Notes under the pieces: model-generated | Database searches by the model: none | What the model was told of the DNA's origin: nothing | Seen by the model: the letters and a program-made list of their open reading frames with translations, nothing else | Shown: positions 9,863 through 17,909 of the stretch, piece after piece | How positions within the stretch are numbered: position 1 is the first letter of the stretch | Layout of the letters: each line of letters opens with the position of its first letter | DNA from: Nitrospirota bacterium | GTDB lineage: Bacteria > Nitrospirota > Thermodesulfovibrionia > Thermodesulfovibrionales > JdFR-85 | Length of the DNA: 64,000 nt | Direction: 5' to 3' | Assembly: GCA_015492645.1 (NCBI GenBank) | Contig: WGER01000016.1 | Span: forward strand, 1-64,000 | Translations under genes and position numbers: made by a program

Positions 9863-10722
9863 CTCTCCTCCGTAATAGTGAGATATCCTGACACTATTAT
9901 CAGGATACCACCAATATAGACCCTCAATGCTGGATACTCAGAAAGGAGCAGGACACTGAAGATTATCGCACCGAGGGGCTCGAGATAGCCGAGTATGGCC
10001 GCCCTGTGGGCCTGCAGTCTGCTGAGACCGAAATAGTAGAGGTAAGGAGCGACAGTGGAATGGAGCAGGGCCATCAACATCAAAAGAGGTAATTTATCCG
10101 GATTTACAATCTCCACAAATGGCATAAGCATGAGGGCAACAAAAATGTTCTGTACAAATACCAGGGTGTAAGGATTGAATCTCTGGGCAAAGACCCTGAT
10201 CAGCAGTATAAGGATTGCATAAAAGAGGCCAGAGGCCAGTCCTGAAATGATGCCGAGCATATCAGGTGTTACCCTGAGGCCTTTCAGGAACACACCTCCT
10301 ATGCACTCTATTATCCCGGAGATACCCAGCATCACCCACAGTCCCAGGGTGGCAAGTGCGAGAGAGAGGATCACCCTTCTGGTAATCCTCTCCTTCAGAA
10401 ATACCGCACCCATAATGGCTACCAGGACAGGGGCTATATAGTGGGTGAGGACCGCGTTGGCCACCGTTGTCTTTTTGTAGGCAAAGAGAAAGGTGAATGT
10501 GTTGAGAAGGAGGGTCAAACTGAGAATAAAGACATAGGGTAGGGCGGTGAAAGGTGGAATCTTTCTTCTGAGGCCCGTAGAAAAGATAACTGCTGCGTGC
10601 AGCGGAAGGGAAAAAGCGGCTGAATAGAACAGTATCTCTTCCACATCTATCCCCAGAAGTCTCACAAAGACACCCAGAGAACTCCACAGTACGATAGCAG
10701 TGGCAACAGCAACTGATGGCAT
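9859..10722 (-). CDS. DMT-superfamily (EamA) transporter
   Basis: About 10 hydrophobic segments; ALLHSTVAPYLYYFGLSRLQAHRAAILGYLEPLGAIIFSVLLLSE is typical EamA. Confidence 0.9.
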   Translation of the reverse strand: MPSVAVATAIVLWSSLGVFVRLLGIDVEEILFYSAAFSLPLHAAVIFSTGLRRKIPPFTALPYVFILSLTLLLNTFTFLFAYKKTTVANAVLTHYIAPVLVAIMGAVFLKERITRRVILSLALATLGLWVMLGISGIIECIGGVFLKGLRVTPDMLGIISGLASGLFYAILILLIRVFAQRFNPYTLVFVQNIFVALMLMPFVEIVNPDKLPLLMLMALLHSTVAPYLYYFGLSRLQAHRAAILGYLEPLGAIIFSVLLLSEYPALRVYIGGILIIVSGYLTITEER

Positions 10723-11883
10723 CTACTGAAGAGAGAGGCCCTTTATCTGGTTGAGGGTCCTTTCTCTTATTTCTGAAGGTTTCTCTCTCTCGATAAGCAT
10801 CTTACCATTGTCAAAGACGGGTATAAGGATATCCTCCATCTGCCCACCACATTTACACTTATTGTCCTTCGATTTATAAGGGACAACCACTCTCTCGTTA
10901 CAGGAGAGGCACCTGAGGACCCTCTTGCTGCCAGAATGCTTTCCCCTCTTTGCCACTGCCCTTCCTTCAACTTCGACTATATCCATTGCATAGTCCACCA
11001 CCGGGGCATTACTTATAGAGGTGCCAATCCCGTAGGCATCTACAATCGGATTCAACCGCTGGACATCCTCTTCCTTTATGCCACCGCTGACGAAGATCTT
11101 TACCCAGTTGTACCCACGGAGATCCAGTTCCCATCTCACCTCCTGCAGGATACGAAAGAAGTCACCCCGTCTTGAGGAAGGGGTATCCAGTCTCACTGCA
11201 AAGAGTCTCTTACCAAGGGCCTCTGCCACATTAATCGCCTCAAACTTCTCATCTAGGAATGTATCTATAAGGGCGACCCTCTTCACCTCAGGTGGCATTA
11301 CCTCATCATATGCCCTGAGGGCCTCCACTGTTGAGCCCATACATATGATCAGTGCATGGGGCATTGTACCCATGGGGTCCTCTCCTATAATCTCCCCGCT
11401 CTTTACCACTGCAACCCCATCACACCCACCTATAAAGGCGTTTCTCTCTATCATCGGGGCAATTGCAGGATGCATCCTCCTTGCCCCGAAACTGACCACA
11501 AGCCGATCTCCTGCCAGGCACTTAAACCTTGCGGCCTTTGTTGCCACCCCTGATGCCTGGCATATCAGCCCCAGTACTGCGGTCTCATAGACACAGAAGT
11601 CCTGGTAGTGCCCCTCGATCTCCATAACAGGTTCATAGGGATAAAATACCGTCCCCTCTCTCATTGCCCTCACCTTCAGAGGAAGGTCCTTCAGTAGATA
11701 GAGCACCTCTTCAAGGCCTGCAAATACTGCCCACGGCCAGTTCTGAGGAAGACTCTTTGCGATAAACTCAGCCCTTACCAGGGGGTTGACCCCTTTGGCC
11801 TTCATTATCTTCAATGTCCTTGAGAAGTATACGTCAGTGATCTTGCCTTTGAGTATCTCTTCAGGTGTTGCAATCTGGAACAT
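10723..11883 (-). CDS. Nicotinate phosphoribosyltransferase, with C-terminal Cys4 zinc-ribbon-like segment
   Basis: VSFGARRMHPAIAPMIERNAFIGGCDGV, KIFVSGGIKEEDV; C-terminal CLSC...CKCGG. Confidence 0.92.
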   Translation of the reverse strand: MFQIATPEEILKGKITDVYFSRTLKIMKAKGVNPLVRAEFIAKSLPQNWPWAVFAGLEEVLYLLKDLPLKVRAMREGTVFYPYEPVMEIEGHYQDFCVYETAVLGLICQASGVATKAARFKCLAGDRLVVSFGARRMHPAIAPMIERNAFIGGCDGVAVVKSGEIIGEDPMGTMPHALIICMGSTVEALRAYDEVMPPEVKRVALIDTFLDEKFEAINVAEALGKRLFAVRLDTPSSRRGDFFRILQEVRWELDLRGYNWVKIFVSGGIKEEDVQRLNPIVDAYGIGTSISNAPVVDYAMDIVEVEGRAVAKRGKHSGSKRVLRCLSCNERVVVPYKSKDNKCKCGGQMEDILIPVFDNGKMLIEREKPSEIRERTLNQIKGLSLQ

Positions 11884-11898
11884 CCTTCTCCTCCTTTG

Positions 11899-12633
11899 TT
11901 ATATTTTTTCTATGTTTTTACCCCCTTGGTAGACTATCCATATGGGCTCCTCACTGTTTGTCTGTCTCACACCCAACACCCCCAGCCTTATCAACTCAAG
12001 TAAAGCCAGAAATACTACAATCATCTCAGCCCTTGATGAGGCATCCCTAAAGAGGGACTCAAACCTCACCATCTCCTCTTCTGAGAGCCTCTCCAGGAGT
12101 AACCTCATCTTCTGTCTTACAGTTATCGTCTCTCTTGTAATAACCACCTGCTCTGGCGAGGCCCTCTCCAGTATCCTCTTGAATGCAGTAAGCAGGTCAA
12201 ATATGCTCACTTCAAAAAGAAGTGGTGTATCCCCTGGCTCCAGCACCTCTGGTGTCTCGGTGCGGAAGAAATGGCAGGACCATCTCTGTCGTCTATAATC
12301 CAGTTCTTCTGAGGCCATCTTTATCGCCTGGTACTGGAGCAACCTCTCCACCAGTTCTACCCTTGGGTCCTCTCTCTCTTCTTCAGGTATCTCCTCATTT
12401 AAGGGAAGAAGCATTCTCACCTTGATCTGGATGAGGGTGGCCGCCATTAAAATAAATTCACCTGCTATTTCCAGATTCAATTCTTCCATCAGTTCGAGAT
12501 ACTCTAAGTACTGCCTTGTTATCTCAGAAATGGGTATATCGTAGATATCTATTTCATTCTTTTTGATGAGGTGTAGGAGAAGGTCCAGGGGACCTTCAAA
12601 TACAGGGAGTTTGACTGTGCAGATTGTATCCAT
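11899..12633 (-). CDS. scpA: Segregation and condensation protein A; start revised from 12711 to 12633
   Basis: TVKLPVFEGPLDLLLHLIKKNEIDIYDIPISEITRQYLEYL; family members begin near this block; TATAAT box 7 nt upstream of ATG at 12633. Confidence 0.88.
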   Translation of the reverse strand: MDTICTVKLPVFEGPLDLLLHLIKKNEIDIYDIPISEITRQYLEYLELMEELNLEIAGEFILMAATLIQIKVRMLLPLNEEIPEEEREDPRVELVERLLQYQAIKMASEELDYRRQRWSCHFFRTETPEVLEPGDTPLLFEVSIFDLLTAFKRILERASPEQVVITRETITVRQKMRLLLERLSEEEMVRFESLFRDASSRAEMIVVFLALLELIRLGVLGVRQTNSEEPIWIVYQGGKNIEKI

Positions 12634-12798
12634 GGGGTTAATTATATCATCTATGACCACACATGGTGAAGGCCCTGCGTTAGACCCTGTTTTGCCGATT
12701 GCCCTGGTCATTTTTGAGGCACTTATTTACTGGATCTTTTACCGGACACTCCTGAGACAGGATTTATGCGACAGGTCTATGCAGGTTTTGACCCAAAG

Positions 12799-14610
12799 TC
12801 AATCACCAGATAGGGGGCTGAATTTAATCAGTAATTTTTGAGCAGGCACGGGTTCATAGAGGCTTCTGTATCTGTAGTAACCTGTAATCACTCTCTTTAC
12901 ATAATTTCTCGTTTCGGGGAAGGGTATGTCCTCAATGAACTCATCCAGACCAGAGTAACTTTGACTGAGCCACTTTCTCACCCGCTGGGGGCCGGCGTTG
13001 TAGGCTGCAATAGCGGCCACCGGGTTCTGGAACTCCTCCAGAAGGCCCTTCAGGTAATGAACACCAAGCAGGATATTTGTCTCAGGTTCAAGAAGGGTCC
13101 CTTCATCTAAGGATATCCCTATACTATCTGCAATCCTTCTGGCAGTATATGGCATCAGTTGCATCAGACCCATAGCACCGGCCCTTGAGAGGGCATCCTC
13201 CCTGAACATGCTCTCCTGTCTTATGATAGAGAGGATGAGATAGGGGTCTATACTGAGTGCTTCAGAGATCTCTCTTATCTTCTCCCAGTGAGCAAGGGGA
13301 TACATTAGTGCGGAGATTCCATTCTCGGAGGCACACCTTATAGCCCTATCCCATAACTCCAATTCCCCCAGGCAGAGACACCTCTCAGGAGGGGTGTACC
13401 TTCCTTCTATAATCTCGACCAGGGCCAGATCTCTGAGACCTATATCCATAAGCACCCTCACCCTTACAGGTATATCTGTAGGAAGATCAGATCCTGCTGA
13501 CATGTCTTCCCTCCCTCTGAGCATTATGGCATAAAAGCCCCTGTTAAGGGTTTTGGCCAAACTTCTGTGCGGTCTTCCCCTCTTTTTTAGTGATTTCACC
13601 AGCCAGTAGAGGTATCTGTCCCTGCCAGTCTCTTTATAGAGTGCCCTGAGGTTATAGGATGCACTCAGGTAATTACCCTGAAAGTACTCTATCCAGGATA
13701 TCCTCCAGAGGAGTTCTTCTTTACAGGGGTATCCCTGTCTGTAGGTCCTTCTCAGGAACCTGAGGGCACTTTCGGTCTTCCCGTCTCTCCTTAACCGGTC
13801 TGCCTTCAGCAGAATGAGTCTGCATGTATCTCTGTCCCTGTTCTGGAGGAGCCCTCTTAGAACTCTCTCAAAGGCCCTGTAGTTTTCTGCCCTGAAGAAA
13901 GAAACTCCCGCTTTTGGATACTCAAGCGATCTTAAATAATAGAAGGCTGCCTTTTCATACTGTCTCATCCTGAAGTAGAGGTCTCCCAGTTTGTGGTACA
14001 GGGGTATAATGTCCCGGCTCCTTTTAGATGCGATAAAACCTGTAAGGACCTCCTCGGCCTCACGATACATTACCGCCCTGATAAGAACATCTGCAAGGCC
14101 AAGTACCTCATCCTGTGTGAGTGTTGACACTGGGAAGAGCCCTTTCAGTTTGTGATATGTCTCGGGCCTTCTGAGAAAGAGACCCTTCTGTATCTCTCTT
14201 GCCTTCCCCGGGGCCCTCTGAGCAATTCCCTGTGAATACTGGAGGGCGATCTCTATGTCGTCTGGGTAACTGTTGAGATACCCTTCTATCAGGTGCAGAG
14301 ATTCTTCGGATTCTGAAGACCTGAGGGCGGTCTTCACCTCCTCTCTCTTGAGGTATCTAAAAAGAGGAGAATCAGGATATTTACTTTTAAACTCTTTTAT
14401 ACTTCTACTACATTCATCAAGCCCTTTGTCTCTACAGATGAGCAGGTCATGTAGAAAGTCTCTGTAATCCTGAATCCAGTGCGAAAGAGGATGCTTTCGG
14501 ATGTTTTCAAGGGCAGTCATGATCCTGTCAGTATCCATATTCAGGGCAAGCAGGGGGGAATGAAAAAAAAGGGGAAGTAAAAGGATTAAAAAAGTGACAG
14601 GCCTTTTCAA
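12799..14610 (-). CDS. Soluble lytic murein transglycosylase (Slt-like) with TPR-like N-terminal region
   Basis: LILSIIRQESMFREDALSRAGAMGLMQLMPYTARRIA...NILLGVHYLKGLLEEF...AIAAYNAGPQRVRKWL. Confidence 0.93.
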   Translation of the reverse strand: MKRPVTFLILLLPLFFHSPLLALNMDTDRIMTALENIRKHPLSHWIQDYRDFLHDLLICRDKGLDECSRSIKEFKSKYPDSPLFRYLKREEVKTALRSSESEESLHLIEGYLNSYPDDIEIALQYSQGIAQRAPGKAREIQKGLFLRRPETYHKLKGLFPVSTLTQDEVLGLADVLIRAVMYREAEEVLTGFIASKRSRDIIPLYHKLGDLYFRMRQYEKAAFYYLRSLEYPKAGVSFFRAENYRAFERVLRGLLQNRDRDTCRLILLKADRLRRDGKTESALRFLRRTYRQGYPCKEELLWRISWIEYFQGNYLSASYNLRALYKETGRDRYLYWLVKSLKKRGRPHRSLAKTLNRGFYAIMLRGREDMSAGSDLPTDIPVRVRVLMDIGLRDLALVEIIEGRYTPPERCLCLGELELWDRAIRCASENGISALMYPLAHWEKIREISEALSIDPYLILSIIRQESMFREDALSRAGAMGLMQLMPYTARRIADSIGISLDEGTLLEPETNILLGVHYLKGLLEEFQNPVAAIAAYNAGPQRVRKWLSQSYSGLDEFIEDIPFPETRNYVKRVITGYYRYRSLYEPVPAQKLLIKFSPLSGD

Positions 14611-14640
14611 AGGTATACCCCCTCTATTCGATCAGTTCGA

Positions 14641-15600
14641 TCAGGCCTTCGTCTTCCAGTCGTACCTCCTCCTCTTTCTGCCATGAATGTATCTATCTGC
14701 AGACAGGGCAGCAATACAACCCTTTGCTGCTGCAACGACCACCTGTCTCACCTCCACACATGTCACATCACCCGCTGCAAAGACACCGGGAATGTTTGTC
14801 TCCATCATGTTGTTTGTGATGATACACTCCTCATCGCTGAGGTCTACCTCGTAGTTGAGAAAGTCCACAACAGGTCTACTGCCGTGGAGATATACAAAGA
14901 CACCATTAACCTGAAGGGTAGAGGGTTCTCCATTGCTGAGGTCTTCCAGGACAAGCCTCTCCACCACCTCATCTCCCTCAATAGCCTTTACGACAACGCC
15001 TCTCATTATTTTTAGTTTTTCGTCTTCATGTGGCCTGTGCTCTTCAGAGACCTTCAGTTCCTTGGAGGGGCTTATCAGGAATACTAAAGATGCGAACCTC
15101 TTGAGGAGTTCAGCCTCTTTTACGGCCTCCTCTGTATCTCCAAGGACCGCCACCCTCTTGTCTCTAAAGAAGGCGGCATCACATATGGCACAGTAACTTA
15201 CACCCCTGCCAAGAAACTCCTTTTCACCCTTGATGGTTGGTTTTCTCCCCATCGCACCTGTTGCGATTATTATCGCCCTCGCCTTGTAGGTACGGTCATT
15301 GGTGTAGACCTCTTTGGGGTCCTCCTTCAGTCTTACCCCAATAACCTGAGTCTCATGGTACTCTGCTCCAAATTTGAGGGCCTGTTTGCGGAATATATCA
15401 AGGAGTTCTTTTCCAGAAACAGGCTCAAGCAGGCCGGGATAATTCTCTATCTTGTCTGCGAGTCCTAAGGCCCCTGCAAAGGGCGACTTGTCCAGCACTA
15501 TGGTCTTTAGATCGGCCCTTGCTGTGTACTGAGCGGCAGTGAGTCCTGCAGGTCCACCACCAATCACTACCACATCATAGATCTCCTCTTCCATAGCCAA
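14641..15600 (-). CDS. Thioredoxin-reductase-like FAD/NAD(P)-binding oxidoreductase
   Basis: VVVIGGGPAGLTAAQYTARA, CAICDAAFF redox CxxC, GVFAAGDVTCVEVRQVVVAAAKGCIAAL. Confidence 0.92.
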   Translation of the reverse strand: MAMEEEIYDVVVIGGGPAGLTAAQYTARADLKTIVLDKSPFAGALGLADKIENYPGLLEPVSGKELLDIFRKQALKFGAEYHETQVIGVRLKEDPKEVYTNDRTYKARAIIIATGAMGRKPTIKGEKEFLGRGVSYCAICDAAFFRDKRVAVLGDTEEAVKEAELLKRFASLVFLISPSKELKVSEEHRPHEDEKLKIMRGVVVKAIEGDEVVERLVLEDLSNGEPSTLQVNGVFVYLHGSRPVVDFLNYEVDLSDEECIITNNMMETNIPGVFAAGDVTCVEVRQVVVAAAKGCIAALSADRYIHGRKRRRYDWKTKA

Positions 15601-15787
15601 TTCCTCCTCCCTTTAATAATTTTAAATTATAACACAATACCAGAGTGGATTCCAAAACCTAATGCAAATTCTTGATTCTCTAAAAAAACTCCTTGATTTA
15701 TATCACTTTTTATGATAAAATAAAAGTAAACACCACCCCTGAATCTGATCCCGATTACCCAAAAACAAGACAAAGGAGGTGAGGTGT

Positions 15788-16438
15788 ATGGTAGTAGAGG
15801 TTGCAGAGGTCAGAGTCACTCCTGAACCGATGGTATTAAGGGTATTTCTGAAGTGTATAGAACTTCTCGGTGGACTTAAGCAACTGACGGAGTACAGGGC
15901 ACTCACCTGGTTACCTTCACTTGCCAGGGCGGCCTATGCAGTGGTGCTGAGGGAGGAGTATCAGAAGACAGAGGACGAGATTGCTCAGGAATTAGGGCTG
16001 ACACGCCAGACCGTTAGAAACATTCTAAGGGCTGATCCAGAACTGGCAATGAAAAAGGTCCAGACAATGAAGGAGTTGGTGGCAGAAGAGGGCGGTGATC
16101 TGAAGGTTCATACAGCAGGAGGGTTTGCCAAACTCGCGTACAGGTTAATAAGAGAGGGGAATGAAGAGCCAAACCTCTTTGTGGAGTTTTCCTCTCAGGT
16201 GCTGGAGAGCATCTCTGAGGAGGTTCCCTGGGCTTACAGGGTGCTCAAGGCGATAAAGGAGAGAGGGATAAGATTCCCGATAACGGATAAAGAAGCAATG
16301 ATAGAGGCCCTGTCAGGGTTGAGGATCAAGAACAGAGAGATTCATGAGATAGCAGACAGGATAGACTATCCTATCAACAACCCCGCGATTCTGCTCAAGA
16401 GGATAAAGGAGGTCCTTGATGGAAAGACAGAAGAATGA
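15788..16438 (+). CDS. HTH-containing probable regulator that partners a KaiC-like ATPase (resembles the 'near_KaiC' domain family)
   Basis: HTH segment TEDEIAQELGLTRQTVRNILRADPELA; overlaps downstream KaiC-like gene; SD aggaggt places start at ATG 15788 rather than GTG 15779. Confidence 0.75.
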   Translation: MVVEVAEVRVTPEPMVLRVFLKCIELLGGLKQLTEYRALTWLPSLARAAYAVVLREEYQKTEDEIAQELGLTRQTVRNILRADPELAMKKVQTMKELVAEEGGDLKVHTAGGFAKLAYRLIREGNEEPNLFVEFSSQVLESISEEVPWAYRVLKAIKERGIRFPITDKEAMIEALSGLRIKNREIHEIADRIDYPINNPAILLKRIKEVLDGKTEE

Positions 16439-17300
16439 ACAGGAATATCAGAGACCACAGGTGATCGAGGAGGGGATAATCCTGGGAGGAGAGGCCCTCA
16501 AGAAGGCCCCGAAGGTTTATGGGGTACCCACCGGAATCGAGGGCCTTGATCCCCTTTTTTATACCACTGAGATAAAGGACAAGAAGGTGATCAGAAAATC
16601 CCTGGGCGGCATACCTTCACTCAGTGTCATAAACATAACAGGGGCCTCTGACACTGGTAAGACCCTGATGGTAGAGCAGTTCACCATAAAGCAGGCATCT
16701 GAAGGAAAGAAAGTGGCCTTTATTACAGTGGAAACCCCTGCTACTTTCGTGTCTCTTTCTCTAAATGAGAGGGCAAGGGCGATGGGTGTCAATTTCAGTG
16801 AGATAGAAGACAATATAGTCCTGATAGACGCCGCCTCCCATACGTCATTAAGAGAAAACATACCAAATCTTCTGGCAACACTGGCCTATGCGATTAAGAA
16901 CTTTGAGGTGAGGTTCACAGTTATTGACTCTATTACAGGTCTTTACGAACATAGAGAGATGCTGGCAAGGACAGTGGTGAGACAGTTATTTAATTTTCTT
17001 AAAAAGTGGTATCAGACCGCCCTGCTGGTCTCACAGAAGAGGTCAGGCCATGAGGAACTCACAGCAGAGGCTGCTGGTGGGTATGCTGTGGGGCATATTG
17101 TTGACGGCACGATCGTCCTTGCAAAGGAGTTGATAATGTCTCAATACACTGCTAAGGTCTTTGGTAGACCACCAGGGGATATAGTAAGACTATTCAGAAT
17201 AGATGGATGCAGGATGTGTGGACATGACACCAGGACCTTCTTCATGGAAATCACAGATACAGGACTGGTAAAGATTGGTCAACCCCTCAGTTCCAAGTAA
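16416..17300 (+). CDS. Single-domain KaiC-like RecA-superfamily ATPase (archaeal AF_0351-like type)
   Basis: GIEGLDPLFY, Walker A GASDTGKT, VAFITVETPATFVSLSLNERARAMG, Walker B FTVIDSITGLYEH, C-terminal CRMCGHDTRTFFMEITDTGLVKIG. Confidence 0.88.
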   Translation: MMERQKNEQEYQRPQVIEEGIILGGEALKKAPKVYGVPTGIEGLDPLFYTTEIKDKKVIRKSLGGIPSLSVINITGASDTGKTLMVEQFTIKQASEGKKVAFITVETPATFVSLSLNERARAMGVNFSEIEDNIVLIDAASHTSLRENIPNLLATLAYAIKNFEVRFTVIDSITGLYEHREMLARTVVRQLFNFLKKWYQTALLVSQKRSGHEELTAEAAGGYAVGHIVDGTIVLAKELIMSQYTAKVFGRPPGDIVRLFRIDGCRMCGHDTRTFFMEITDTGLVKIGQPLSSK

Positions 17301-17323
17301 GCCACGATTCCCTGATAGCCCCC

Positions 17324-17481
17324 GAATTGCAGTTAGAAATGATTGTTTTTACGGTAGGGACTCAGGCCAGGAAAATCGTGGATTTTCCTGGCCTGAGTCC
17401 CTCTGCCCCACAAGATCTTCTGATCTTGTGGGGACCCCCTGCCGCCTTCCAAAGTTTTGATTGAAAGTCTAACAGCAATTC
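17324..17481. repeat. TIR-bounded intergenic element enclosing two strong hairpins
   Basis: gaattgcagttaga (17324-17337) inverted at 17468-17481 with one mismatch; hairpins 17356-17402 and 17406-17433 inside. Confidence 0.75.
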
Positions 17482-17604
17482 TGGAATAGACCTGTAGACT
17501 TGATTTCTTCCAGGTCCTTCTGTTTTAATAATTCTGTCTGAGGAAGGATTTTCCTTGCCCAGGCACAGGCGGATGCGTGGAAGAGGGGTGTAGCCAGTGT
17601 AGGA

Positions 17605-17690
17605 GTCAAGAGTCGAAAGTCAGGAGTCAGAAGTGGAATCGGGTCTTTTAAAATTGTCCTGACTTCTGACTGGTGACTGTAGACTCCGAA
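17605..17690. repeat. Heptamer-rich hairpin (GTCAGAA-type repeats)
   Basis: agtcaagagtcgaaagtcaggagtcagaagt facing ctgacttctgactggtgactgtagactcc. Confidence 0.6.
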
Positions 17691-17886
17691 GGTTGGTGAT
17701 TCCCCCGCTGCCCCGCAGCCGTGAAGGGAACGAAAGCCCATACCAGAGGCCGGAGAACGGAAGCCGGAGAGGGCTGTTATCTGGTCTCTGTGAGCCACTG
17801 GCAGGCGGCCTGAAGGTTTACAGTGGAGGCCACTGCTGGGAAGGCGGGTGAGTAGGATGCCCTGAGCCGGAAGACCCATCCGCCTG
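17676..17886 (+). promoter_or_regulatory. Cobalamin (B12) riboswitch
   Basis: ggtgattcccccgctgccccgcagccgtga, gccactgctgggaaggcggg, and B12-box-like gagccggaagacccatccgcc, directly upstream of btuB operon. Confidence 0.9.
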
Positions 17887-17909
17887 AAGACCTCGAGGGA
17901 GGTGTGCCG

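Noticed and set aside
10723-11883. C-terminal zinc ribbon of nicotinate phosphoribosyltransferase as a novel fusion
   Set aside because: C-terminal Cys-containing metal-binding segments are already known in members of this family.
17469-17879. 136-aa minus-strand ORF (and 17777-18136)
   Set aside because: Lies over the repeat element and B12 riboswitch; no motif; explained by RNA and btuB on the other strand.
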